From positions 62,001 through 126,000 of the forward strand of contig NZ_JAEULO010000035.1 of NCBI RefSeq assembly GCF_016793705.1: a stretch of DNA of 64,000 bases, in the 5' to 3' direction. A program made the translations under genes and the position numbers. The notes beneath the pieces are model-generated. The model was not told the origin of the DNA. It ran no database searches and was given only the letters and a program-made list of their open reading frames with translations. Each line of letters opens with the position of its first letter. Position 1 is the first letter of the stretch. Of the stretch, positions 40,029 through 48,136 are shown in pieces. The DNA comes from Tabrizicola sp. Its GTDB lineage: Bacteria > Pseudomonadota > Alphaproteobacteria > Rhodobacterales > Rhodobacteraceae.

Positions 40029-41108
40029 TCAGGCGTGGCGGCTGCGGTGGCCGATGTTGTAGTAGTTGCCGGTCCGCGTCTTGAGGTAAGGCTCCAGCGG
40101 GATCGCCTCCTGCTTCAGGAAGCCCTGCTGCGGCAGGTGGCCGCCGCGGACCATCTCGATCACGCCCACCACCGAAGCCGAGGTCGTCCAGGCAATCGCG
40201 GTGCGCATCTTGCCGCCGATCTCGATCGGGTAATAGGACCGCACGAATTCCTTGCGGCGCAGCTGCCCGCCCTGCCAGCCTTCGGCGGCGACATGGACAT
40301 AGACCACGTCCTCGTCGACCGGGGGCTTGGCATTGGTCAGGATGCGGCCCGCCTCGGCCCGGTTCTCGCGCATCAGAAGCTCGTGGAAGAAGAAATTCAT
40401 CAGCTTCACATGGCCCGGATAGCGCATGGTCTTGTAGTCGAGGTTCTCGATCTTGTCGGCATAGGTTTCGCACATCGTGCCAAGCCCGCCCGAGGTGGTG
40501 AAGGCCTCCAGCTGCATGCCGTCGATGTAGATCGTCTCCAGCCATTCCATCGCCGAGACGGTCTTCAGCACGCCTTCCTCGATCACCTCGCAGTCGTTGA
40601 GGTATTCGTTGACCACGCCTTCCGGCGACCAGTTGAACGCATAGCCCAGAAGCCCGGTCGGGTTCTGCGGCAGGGCGCCGACGCGCAGGCGGATCGAGCG
40701 GACCTTGTCGAACTGTTCGGCCAGATGCGCGCCGACAATGCCGACAAAGCCGGGGGCAAGGCCGCATTGCGGGGCCATCAGGCCCTTGGAGGTGGTGGAA
40801 AGCTCGCGGATGTGCTTGGTCGTCGGCACGTCCTCGGTCAGGTCGAAGTAGTGCAGGCCAAGAGAATGCGCCACGGTCGAGACGCCGATGTTCAGGTGGA
40901 AGGGCAGGCAGGACAGGACGGCTTCCTGGCCTTTCAGCAGATCGGCGATGGCGGTCTGGTCCTGCAGGTCGACGGTTCGGGTCGGGAAGGGGGCGTTGAC
41001 CTTGCGGGCGTCGACGCCGGTCACCTCGAAGCCCGATTCCACCAGAAGCTCGGCAGCGAGATGGCCGACTTTGCCAAGGCCAAGCACGGCCACTTTCCTG
41101 AACGACAT
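40029..41108 (-). CDS. Saccharopine dehydrogenase-family protein, probable lysine 6-dehydrogenase
   Basis: A 359-residue oxidoreductase with Rossmann motif VLGLGKVGHLAAELL (8-22) and the C-terminal saccharopine dehydrogenase domain (LAPGFVGIVGAHLAEQFDKV, LLGYAFNWSPEGVVNEYL, LDYKTMRYPGHVKLMNFF). Length and layout resemble bacterial L-lysine 6-dehydrogenase, which deaminates lysine to aminoadipate semialdehyde/piperideine-6-carboxylate. The ALDH7-type enzyme next door would oxidise that product, which supports the assignment. It has its own upstream region with an 11-bp inverted repeat, separated by a terminator from the ALDH gene. Confidence 0.82.
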   Translation of the reverse strand: MSFRKVAVLGLGKVGHLAAELLVESGFEVTGVDARKVNAPFPTRTVDLQDQTAIADLLKGQEAVLSCLPFHLNIGVSTVAHSLGLHYFDLTEDVPTTKHIRELSTTSKGLMAPQCGLAPGFVGIVGAHLAEQFDKVRSIRLRVGALPQNPTGLLGYAFNWSPEGVVNEYLNDCEVIEEGVLKTVSAMEWLETIYIDGMQLEAFTTSGGLGTMCETYADKIENLDYKTMRYPGHVKLMNFFFHELLMRENRAEAGRILTNAKPPVDEDVVYVHVAAEGWQGGQLRRKEFVRSYYPIEIGGKMRTAIAWTTSASVVGVIEMVRGGHLPQQGFLKQEAIPLEPYLKTRTGNYYNIGHRSRHA

Positions 41109-41220
41109 GGGTATTTCCTTTCTCAGCCGCAGTTCCTGCGCGGCGATCTTCTTACGGCGGAAGGCTATCCGCGGAGGCTGCCGGTTGCGCCGGGCCGTTC
41201 GGCGAAATCACTGGCAATAC

Positions 41221-41255
41221 CTGACAGAATGACGGCGCTTTCGGCATTCTATCAG
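41221..41255. promoter_or_regulatory. Inverted repeat upstream of the lysine dehydrogenase gene
   Basis: ctgacagaatg (41221-41231) and cattctatcag (41245-41255) form an 11-bp inverted repeat with one mismatch and 13-base spacing, 113 bp before the start codon. The spacing suggests a dimeric regulator such as an Lrp or LysR protein. Confidence 0.5.
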
Positions 41256-41272
41256 TGCCGGTCGACAGGCTG

Positions 41273-41310
41273 AAAATGGAAAGGCGCGCCGGTCGGAACC
41301 GGCGCGCCTT
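41273..41310 (-). terminator. Terminator of the E1-acyltransferase-ALDH operon
   Basis: A perfect 13-bp stem (41281-41293 with 41298-41310; aaggcgcgccggt) with a 4-base loop, followed on the minus strand by TTTCCATTTTC. It separates the ALDH gene (ending at 41330) from the lysine dehydrogenase gene. Confidence 0.8.
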
Positions 41311-41329
41311 GGTCCTGTCTGTCCCGGAC

Positions 41330-42823
41330 TCAGACCGGGAATTCAACGCCCTGCGCCAGCGGCAGCTTGGCGGAATAGTTCACCGTCGAGGTCTGCCGCC
41401 GCATATAGCCCTTCCAGGCGTCCGAGCCGCTTTCGCGCCCGCCGCCAGTTTCCTTCTCGCCCCCGAAAGCCCCGCCGATCTCGGCGCCCGAAGGCCCGAT
41501 GTTGACGTTGGCGATCCCGCAGTCCGAGCCGGAGGCGGAGAGGAAGGTCTCCGCTTCGCGCAGGTTCAGGGTGAAGATGCAGGAGGACAGGCCCTGCGGC
41601 ACTTCGTTCTGCAGCGCGATGGCCTCGTCCAGCGTGTCATAGGTCAGGACATAGAGGATCGGCGCGAAGCATTCCTCGCAGACCGTGGCGGTCTGGCCCG
41701 GCATCTCGACCAGGGCCGGGGTGACATAGGCCCCGCCCTTGACGCCGTCGACCGCCTTGCCGCCGTGGACGGTGCCGCCCTCGGCGCGGGCCTTGTCAAG
41801 TTGCTTGAGCATCCGGTCACGCGAGCCTGCGTCGATCAGCGGGCCGATCAGCGTGCCCGCCTTGCGCGGGTCGCCCACCGGCAGGTTGGCGTAGACCTTC
41901 GCCAGCCGCTTGACCAGATCGTCGCGGACCGAGCGATGCACGATCAGCCGCCGCAAGGAGGTGCAGCGCTGGCCCGCCGTGCCCACCGCGCCGAAGGCGA
42001 TGGCGCGGACGGCCATTTCCAGATCGGCCGAGGGCGCGACGATCATCGCGTTGTTGCCGCCGAGTTCAAGGATCGCCCGGCCCCAGCGCGCGGCGACCTT
42101 CGGGCCGACCACGCTGCCCATCCGGGTGGAGCCGGTAGCCGAGAGGATCGGCACATCCTTCGACGACACCAGCGCGTCGCCGACGGCAGGCCCGCCGATG
42201 ACCAGTTGGCACAGGCCTTCCGGCGCGTCGCCGAAGCGGGCCAGCGCCTTTTCCAGGATTTTCTGCGTCGCCATCGCGGTCAGCGGGGTCTTTTCCGACG
42301 GTTTCCAGATCACCGGGTTGCCGCAGACGAGCGCCAGCGCGGCGTTCCACGACCAGACGGCGACGGGGAAGTTGAAGGCGGAAATCACGCCGACCGGCCC
42401 CACCGGAAGCCAGGTTTCCGCCATCCGGTGCCCGGCGCGTTCTGAGGCGATGGTCAGGCCGTACAGCTGGCGCGACAGGCCGACGGCGAAGTCGCAGATG
42501 TCGATCATCTCCTGCACTTCGCCCAGGCCCTCGCTGGTGATCTTGCCGACCTCCAGCGTCACCAGCGCGCCAAGTTCGGCCTTCGCCGCGCGCAGTTCTT
42601 CGCCCAGCAGGCGGACGAGTTCGCCCCGGCGCGGGGCGGGAACGTCGCGCCACTGGCGGAAGGCGGCTCGCGCGCGGGCGATGATCGCGGGCATCGCCTC
42701 GGCCTTCGTCTCGGCCACCCGCGCGATTTCGGCGCCGTCGATGGGCGAATGGACGGCAAGCGTCCCCCCGGTCAGGTCGGCCTTGGTCAGCCCGGCGGCG
42801 GCAAGGATTTCGGCATGGGTCAT
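41330..42823 (-). CDS. ALDH7-type aldehyde dehydrogenase (probable L-piperidine-6-carboxylate/aminoadipate semialdehyde dehydrogenase)
   Basis: A 497-residue aldehyde dehydrogenase. Catalytic Cys287 is in GQRCTSLRRL and general base Glu253 in LELGGNN. NNAMIVAPSADLEM, VNIGPSGAEIGGAFGGEKETGGGRESGSD and the tail WKGYMRRQTSTVNYS are characteristic of the antiquitin/AmaB group, which oxidises aminoadipate semialdehyde to 2-aminoadipate in lysine breakdown. The ATG at 42823 overlaps the upstream acyltransferase stop (ATGA). The neighbouring lysine dehydrogenase supplies its substrate in the proposed pathway. Confidence 0.88.
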   Translation of the reverse strand: MTHAEILAAAGLTKADLTGGTLAVHSPIDGAEIARVAETKAEAMPAIIARARAAFRQWRDVPAPRRGELVRLLGEELRAAKAELGALVTLEVGKITSEGLGEVQEMIDICDFAVGLSRQLYGLTIASERAGHRMAETWLPVGPVGVISAFNFPVAVWSWNAALALVCGNPVIWKPSEKTPLTAMATQKILEKALARFGDAPEGLCQLVIGGPAVGDALVSSKDVPILSATGSTRMGSVVGPKVAARWGRAILELGGNNAMIVAPSADLEMAVRAIAFGAVGTAGQRCTSLRRLIVHRSVRDDLVKRLAKVYANLPVGDPRKAGTLIGPLIDAGSRDRMLKQLDKARAEGGTVHGGKAVDGVKGGAYVTPALVEMPGQTATVCEECFAPILYVLTYDTLDEAIALQNEVPQGLSSCIFTLNLREAETFLSASGSDCGIANVNIGPSGAEIGGAFGGEKETGGGRESGSDAWKGYMRRQTSTVNYSAKLPLAQGVEFPV

Positions 42824-43851
42824 TGGGTGTCTCCGGTGACAAGCTTGCGCTGATCGGGCAGCGCCATCGAGATAAGGAAGGGGTCGTCGGCCTGCAACCG
42901 CTGGAAGTCGGCCTTGTTGGACAACCCGCGCCAGTTGGCGCGGATCAGGCTTTGCGCCACCGCCCCGCCCAAAGTGGTGCCGGGGCCGGGGACGATGAAG
43001 TAGTCCGGCGCGAATTCGCGGGCGGCGGTGCGGATGGCAGCGGTGAAGTCGTAGGGCTCCACCACCTGATGCCCCAGCGTATAGTCGCGGAGCGCGCCGG
43101 TGGTGGCCGAACCGGGCCACCAGACATGGCCGCGACCGTCGATCAGCGGGGTCTTCGGCTGGGTGAACAGGCTTTCCGGCAGCGCCGCGCGCCCCTTCGC
43201 TGCGACCGGGGCTTGGAGGGCGGTATGGAAGGCGGCGTGGTTGCCGAGCCGCAGCGGGAAGCGGCCCTGCACCGGGGGAACGGCAGCCTCGAAAGCCTTG
43301 AGGCCAGCCTCGTTCCCGGCGATGACCAGCATCCCGCCGAGGTCGATGGACAGCGCAAGGTCATGTCCGGGCCGGTCGCCGATGTCCTCGACCAGCGCCA
43401 GAAGCTCGGCGCGGCGGGTGGGGGCGTCCTGCCAGTCCTCGGCCATGAACGGATAGACCAGCTGCCCGCCGATCAGGGCCTCCTGCATCAGGGTGCCCAT
43501 CGTGTTGACCAGGGTGAAGCCGTCCATCGGCGACACGGCCCCGGCGCAGGCGAGCGCGGAATACCAGCCCATCGAATTGCCGGTGACGGCGACCAGTTCC
43601 ACGCCCTGCAACGAGCGCGCGTCGCCCAGCGTGCAGGCGTAGATCAGGGCGCTGGCATTGTCGCCGCGCGAATGGCGGGAAACGGAATAGCTTTGCGCCC
43701 CGTCCAGCGCGGTCAGCGTCTCCTGCCCCAGCCGGGCGCGCTCAGTGTCGAAGCGGGACAGGAGTGCCGCGTCGGGGAACTTCGCCAGCGAGCCGAGTTC
43801 GGTCTTGGTATAGGTCCCGCGACCGGGGCAGATCAGGACGGCGGTTTTCAT
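42820..43851 (-). CDS. ACP S-malonyltransferase-like acyltransferase
   Basis: A 343-residue protein of the malonyl-CoA:ACP transacylase fold. The nucleophile elbow is VTGNSMGWYSAL with Ser93, and the catalytic His is probably His209 (NHAAFHTAL). The usual N-terminal PGQG is PGRG here. It is not in a fatty acid cluster but overlaps both the E1 gene and the ALDH gene (ATGA), so it should act in the same pathway, possibly moving an acyl group made by the E1 enzyme. The acyl donor and acceptor cannot be deduced. Confidence 0.78.
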   Translation of the reverse strand: MKTAVLICPGRGTYTKTELGSLAKFPDAALLSRFDTERARLGQETLTALDGAQSYSVSRHSRGDNASALIYACTLGDARSLQGVELVAVTGNSMGWYSALACAGAVSPMDGFTLVNTMGTLMQEALIGGQLVYPFMAEDWQDAPTRRAELLALVEDIGDRPGHDLALSIDLGGMLVIAGNEAGLKAFEAAVPPVQGRFPLRLGNHAAFHTALQAPVAAKGRAALPESLFTQPKTPLIDGRGHVWWPGSATTGALRDYTLGHQVVEPYDFTAAIRTAAREFAPDYFIVPGPGTTLGGAVAQSLIRANWRGLSNKADFQRLQADDPFLISMALPDQRKLVTGDTQ

Positions 43852-46031
43852 TTGGCCAGCCCTTTCGCCGCCGCCACGATTCCCGCCGAGGACGGCATGG
43901 TCGCCGCATAGGCCGGGCCGGTGGCGATGAAACTGTCCTCGGCGGTCAGGCGGGCCAAGGACACCCCCGGCGCGGCTTCGTGGAAGTGGGCCATCAGCGC
44001 CTCGGCCACGCCGCCGGAATGGCGGGTTTCGTCGACGATGAGGATATTGCGGCAGCCTTCGACCGCCGCCGTCAGCGCCGCTTTCGGCAGGGGAGAGAGC
44101 CAGCGGGTATCGACGATCCGGGCCTTGATCCCCGCCTTTGCAATCTCGGGCAGCGCTTGGTTGGACAGGTAGACACCATTGCCGAAGGTCACGATGGCAA
44201 GGTCGGCCCCCTCGCCGCTGATGCCCACTTCGCCCAGCCCGATCCGCTCGGAGGGGTCGGGGTAGCGGGTCATCCACAGCCCGTCCTTGTCCCCATGCAG
44301 ATCGCGCATCGGGTAGAGCGCGATCGGCTCCAGGAAGACCACCACCCGTTGCTCCTCGCGCGCCAGACGGACGCATTCGCGCACCATCCGCGCGGCGTCG
44401 GCCCCGTTCGAGGGCACGGCAAGGATCAGCCCCGGAATGTCGCGCAGCACGGCCACCGAGTTGTCGTTGTGGAAATGCCCGCCGAAGCCTTTCTGGTAGC
44501 CGAGGCCAGCGATCCGCAGCACCATCGGGTTGGTGAAGGCGCCCTTGGAGAAGAAGGACAGCGTTGCCGCCTCGCCGCGAAGCTGGTCCTCGGCATTGTG
44601 CAGATAGGCGAGGAACTGGATTTCCGGCATCGGCACGAAGCCGTTCTGCGCCATGCCGATGGCGAGGCCGAGGATCGACTGTTCGTCCAGAAGCGTGTCG
44701 ATCATCCGGTCAGGCCCGAAGCGCTGGGTCAGCTTCTGGGTGACGCCATAGACGCCCCCCTTGCGGCCCACATCCTCGCCCATCATCACGATCTCGCGGT
44801 GGGCGAGCATCAGGTCGGTCAGCGCCCAGTTGATGATCCGCGACATGATCTGCGGCTCGTCCATCGCCTTGAGGTCGGCACCGAAGGCTTCGGCCCGCGC
44901 CTCGGGCGTCGGCCCGTTGGTCGGCTTGCAGACCCGTGCGGGCGGGATCAGCGAGGCCATCACCTCGGGGGCCGTCTTCAGCCGGGGCCGCTTGGCCGCA
45001 TCGCCCGCCACCCGTTCGACACGCGCACAGGTGTCGCGATAGACAGTCAGCGCGTCCTCCGGGGACATCACTCCCGCCTGATCCAGAAGCCGCACGGAAT
45101 GGAGCAGCGGATCCTGCGCCTCCTCGGCCTCTACCTCGTCGCGCGGCAGGTAGGTCGTCGGCACATCCGCCCCCGCATGGCCATACAGCCGGATCGTGCG
45201 CAGATGCAGGAAGGCGGGCTTCTTCCGGGTTCGGACAAAGTCAGCCGCCTCCGCCGCCACGCGGTAGGTGTCGTAAAGGTCGAGGCCATCGGCCTTGAAA
45301 TAGGTCAGGCCGGGGCGGGCGCTGAACGTCGCCTCGATCCAGCCCTTCGGGGTCTTGGTGGAAATGCCGATCCCGTTGTCCTCGCAGACGAAGAGGAGCG
45401 GCAGCGGCACCGACTGGTAGCTGGTCCACTGCGCGGTGTTGAACGCCCCCTGCGCGGTGGAGTGGTTGGCAGAGGCATCGCCGAAGCTGCACATGACCAG
45501 CGCGTCTTCCGGCAGGATCGCGTGTTCGGGCCGGTGGCGGCGCGCCGCGCCGATGGAATAGGCGGCGCCGACCGCCTTCGGCAGATGCGAGGCGATGGTC
45601 GAGGTCTGCGGCGGGATCATCAGCTTGCGCGACCCCAGAACCTTGTGCCTGCCGCCGGAGATCGGGTCATCGGTCGAGGAGGCGAAGGACAGGAGCATGT
45701 CCCAGGCCGGATTTTCCCCCGGAACCTGCCCCGCCCGCGCGATCTGGAAGGCGGCGTCGCGGTAATGCAGGAAGGCCATGTCGGTCGGCCGCAGCGCCAG
45801 GGCCACCGGCGCCAGCCCCTCATGCCCGGACGAGCCGATGGTGTAGAACCCCTGCCCCGCCCGCTGCATCGCGCGGCTCTGCCGGTCCAGCGCCCGGGTC
45901 AGGCAGCCCGCGCGGAAGGCCTGCACGGCAAGCTCCGCCGTCAGCGGCCCGCTGGGCGCTTTCCCCACGGGGAAATCCCGCGCCGCCACGCGGCACAGGA
46001 AATTGTCATGCACGATCTCGCAACGGTCCAC
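43848..46031 (-). CDS. Fused alpha-beta E1 component of a 2-oxoacid dehydrogenase
   Basis: A 727-residue thiamine-diphosphate enzyme in which E1 alpha (about 1-370) is fused to E1 beta (about 385-727). The alpha half has the ThDP motif FGDASANH (183-190) through CEDNG (216-220) and SSGHEGLAPVALALRP; the beta half has IVMMGEDVGRKGGVYGVT, DTLLDEQSILGLAIGMA and VDTRWLSPLP. It resembles branched-chain/acetoin-type E1. No E2 or E3 gene is near. GTG at 46031 with GGAG 9 bases upstream is used. The substrate could be 2-oxoadipate if the lysine interpretation is right. Confidence 0.85.
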   Translation of the reverse strand: MDRCEIVHDNFLCRVAARDFPVGKAPSGPLTAELAVQAFRAGCLTRALDRQSRAMQRAGQGFYTIGSSGHEGLAPVALALRPTDMAFLHYRDAAFQIARAGQVPGENPAWDMLLSFASSTDDPISGGRHKVLGSRKLMIPPQTSTIASHLPKAVGAAYSIGAARRHRPEHAILPEDALVMCSFGDASANHSTAQGAFNTAQWTSYQSVPLPLLFVCEDNGIGISTKTPKGWIEATFSARPGLTYFKADGLDLYDTYRVAAEAADFVRTRKKPAFLHLRTIRLYGHAGADVPTTYLPRDEVEAEEAQDPLLHSVRLLDQAGVMSPEDALTVYRDTCARVERVAGDAAKRPRLKTAPEVMASLIPPARVCKPTNGPTPEARAEAFGADLKAMDEPQIMSRIINWALTDLMLAHREIVMMGEDVGRKGGVYGVTQKLTQRFGPDRMIDTLLDEQSILGLAIGMAQNGFVPMPEIQFLAYLHNAEDQLRGEAATLSFFSKGAFTNPMVLRIAGLGYQKGFGGHFHNDNSVAVLRDIPGLILAVPSNGADAARMVRECVRLAREEQRVVVFLEPIALYPMRDLHGDKDGLWMTRYPDPSERIGLGEVGISGEGADLAIVTFGNGVYLSNQALPEIAKAGIKARIVDTRWLSPLPKAALTAAVEGCRNILIVDETRHSGGVAEALMAHFHEAAPGVSLARLTAEDSFIATGPAYAATMPSSAGIVAAAKGLAK

Positions 46032-46193
46032 GGGTCACACTCCCACAAATGCGGGATGATCGCCACCGGGGGCGGGGCGGCACGGGAAGGCGGACAAGTT
46101 CATCTGCGGACCGATCGGTGTTTTGAGCAGTGTATCTGAAGAAAAACTCCAGTAGAACCGACGAAATGTCGCCAATATGTGAGCTTTCCGCAC

Positions 46194-47075
46194 ATGATCG
46201 CCCCGCGCCGCTTCCTGCCCTCGGTCAGCTCGCTTCTGGCATTGGAGGCGGTGGAACGGCTGGGGTCCGCCACCCTCGCGGCGGGGGAGCTGTCGCTGAC
46301 CCATTCCGCCATCTCGCGCCAGCTGCGGCACCTGGAGGACCAGATCGGCGTCACCCTCTTCGAACGCACCGGCCGCGCGCTGGCGCTGACGCCCGCGGGC
46401 CGGGACTATGCCGCTACCGCGCGCGGCTACCTGCAGGACTTGGCCCGCTCCAGCCTGAAACTGCGCGCCGCCGGGGCGCGGATGTCCCTCAACCTCGCCG
46501 TCCTGCCCGCCTTCGGGACGCATTGGCTGCTGCCGCGCCTGAAGGCCTTCACCGACGCGCATCCCGAGGTGACGGTGAACCTCTCCACCCGCCTCGCCTC
46601 CTTCGACTTCGCCCGCGACCCGTTCGACGCCGCCGTACATTTCGGCACCGGCGACTGGCAGGGCGTGGAGTATCTGCCCCTGATGCGCGAACGGGTCATT
46701 CCCGCCGGATCCCCATCCCTTCTTCCCGACGGCCCGCTGCCGCCCGGCCGACTGCTGGGCTTCCCCCTCCTCCACCTCGAAAGCCGCCCCGGCGCCTGGG
46801 AGGACTGGTTCGCCCGCCGCAAGGTCCCGGTCGACCGGCTGCGGGGGATGCTGTTCGACACCTTCGCGCATATGTCCGAAGCGGCGGCGCTCGGCTTCGG
46901 CCTGGCGCTGCTGCCGTCGTTCCTCTTCGAGGCCGAGGCGTCTCGCGGCAGGCTGGTGGCCGCGGTGGAAGGGTTCGAGGAGCTGGAGGGCAGCTACTCG
47001 CTGGTCTGGCCGAAGGGGCGGGCGGTCAGCAGGCCGCTGGGGATGTTGTTGGAGTGGTTGGGGAAATCGCCATAG
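46194..47075 (+). CDS. LysR-family regulator (GcvA-like)
   Basis: A 293-residue LysR protein with a GcvA-type N-terminus (RRFLPSVSSLLALEAVERLGS, SLTHSAISRQLRHLEDQIGV, LFERTGRALALTPAG). It is divergent from the E1 operon across about 160 bp, the standard arrangement for a LysR protein controlling its neighbour. The ATG at 46194 fits family alignments; a GTG at 46179 would add five residues. Confidence 0.88.
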   Translation: MIAPRRFLPSVSSLLALEAVERLGSATLAAGELSLTHSAISRQLRHLEDQIGVTLFERTGRALALTPAGRDYAATARGYLQDLARSSLKLRAAGARMSLNLAVLPAFGTHWLLPRLKAFTDAHPEVTVNLSTRLASFDFARDPFDAAVHFGTGDWQGVEYLPLMRERVIPAGSPSLLPDGPLPPGRLLGFPLLHLESRPGAWEDWFARRKVPVDRLRGMLFDTFAHMSEAAALGFGLALLPSFLFEAEASRGRLVAAVEGFEELEGSYSLVWPKGRAVSRPLGMLLEWLGKSP

Positions 47076-47102
47076 TGGATTTGCAGCAGGCGGAGTGACC
47101 CC

Positions 47103-47437
47103 ATGAGCAATGCGATGAATTACAAGGGCTATTCGGCGCGGGTCGAATATGACGACGACGATGGCATTTTCACCGGACGGCTGGCTGGGATTCGGGACGG
47201 GGTGGGGTTCCATGCCGACACGGTCGGGGGGTTGCGCGAGGCCTTCCACGAGGCGGTGGAGGATTACCTGGAAACCTGTGCGAAGATCGGGAAGGACCCG
47301 CAGCGGGCCTATTCCGGCCAGATGATGTGTCCTTCGTGAACCCCGAGGTCCACCGCAAGGCCGCGCTCGCGGCGGAACTGGCGGGGAAAAGCCTGAACCA
47401 ATGGGCGGAAGAGGTGCTGGGGAAGGCGGCGGGGTGA
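47103..47437 (+). pseudogene. HicB-family antitoxin, frameshifted
   Basis: The first frame (47103-47339) encodes 78 residues: MNYKGYSARVEYDDDDGIFTGRLAG..., the HicB/UPF0150 fold, up to YSGQMMCPS and a stop. The expected C-terminal ribbon-helix-helix follows in another frame from about 47333 (FVNPEVHRKAALAAELAGKSLNQWAEEVLGKAAG, in two overlapping pieces) to a TGA at 47435-47437. The break is between ATGATG (47322-47327) and GTGAAC (47336). No HicA toxin gene is adjacent. It is either a decayed orphan antitoxin or a sequencing error. Confidence 0.75.
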
Positions 47438-47500
47438 TGGCTTGCAGTGCCTGATGATTGCTGCCTAAGTTTGGCGATCATTCGTTTGAGGCCATAGAGC

Positions 47501-47926
47501 TTGAGTTCACTCGCAATTCTGAATCCGCTCACCGGCCTTCAGTCTTTCGGCATCGTGCCAAGTTTGAAGCTTTCGGGTGTCATGTTGCCGGAAGCGCCGA
47601 TTCATTTGCCTCTTCGCCGTCACATCGGTCCGAACAAGGGATTTGGTGCAAGGCATATCTGGGCGGAGCACAGGATTGAGATGGAAAGGTCAGGTCACAT
47701 CTCAGAAGCGGATGTGCCGCTCTATGTTCTGTCCATTATTCGGGTTGGAACGCCGCTATATTTTGAAGGCGCAATTTGGCAGCAGACCCGACTTATGGCA
47801 GTCCGATCTGCCACGGGAACGGCGGTCGTTGAATTCAGAGAGCGACGCGACGCATCCGTCTGGTCAGTGGTCACCGCATTCTCAGGAACAAAAACGCACG
47901 GCTCCCGCGTGGGAACCGTGCGCTGA
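47501..47926 (+). CDS. Possible BECR-fold RNase-toxin-like protein, lower GC than neighbours
   Basis: An ORF of up to 141 residues (TTG start; an internal ATG at 47582 gives 114). Codon use is much less G/C-biased in third positions than in the flanking genes. RHIWAEHRIEMERSGHISEADV, then LYVLSIIRVGTPLYFEG and a C-terminal SVVTAFSGTKTH resemble the barnase/EndoU/colicin E5-D/RelE-like nuclease layout (early His, late TAF motif). The first 35 residues look unrelated, so it could be a fragment of a larger toxin. Its last codons overlap the terminator of the minus-strand RNA. Function is a hypothesis. Confidence 0.5.
   Translation: MSSLAILNPLTGLQSFGIVPSLKLSGVMLPEAPIHLPLRRHIGPNKGFGARHIWAEHRIEMERSGHISEADVPLYVLSIIRVGTPLYFEGAIWQQTRLMAVRSATGTAVVEFRERRDASVWSVVTAFSGTKTHGSRVGTVR
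47890..47922 (-). terminator. Intrinsic terminator of the non-coding RNA
   Basis: A 12-bp stem with one mismatch (cgcacggctccc 47895-47906 with gggaaccgtgcg 47911-47922), loop GCGT, followed on the minus strand by TTTTTG. The T-run exists only on the minus strand and so fixes the direction of the transcript. Confidence 0.85.
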
Positions 47927-48078
47927 TGCTGTGCTTGCAGTAGCAGCGTTCCCTTAGCTCATCGGGGTCGGGAACCACCCTTGCGTGTCCTACAAATGAT
48001 CCCCCTGCAAGGATCACCTTCCACATGAGCGGGCCGATTCACAGGTGAAGCCGACTCAAAATGCTCTTTAAGGCACAG
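47890..48078 (-). ncRNA. Structured non-coding RNA, candidate 6S-like RNA
   Basis: Read on the minus strand: a TTGACT -35-like box (48106-48111), a predicted start near 48076, a closing stem CTGTGC/GCACAG (48073-48078 with 47929-47934), a large internal bubble, a second stem GCTCAT/ATGAGC, and an apical CCTTGC/GCAAGG hairpin. It ends in a strong terminator. About 190 bases long with a bubble-in-rod outline, it resembles 6S RNA, but I cannot confirm the family from memory. No protein fits the stretch 47927-48136. Confidence 0.5.
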
Positions 48079-48136
48079 GTGATAGGTGCTTACCCCACAC
48101 CAAAAAGTCAAGGGTCATGACCCGTGACCGCCCCCC

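Noticed and set aside
47927-48136. Plus-strand reading of the structured RNA
   Set aside because: The hairpin also forms on the plus strand, but the T-run and the TTGACT box exist only for the minus strand; a covariance search should settle this.
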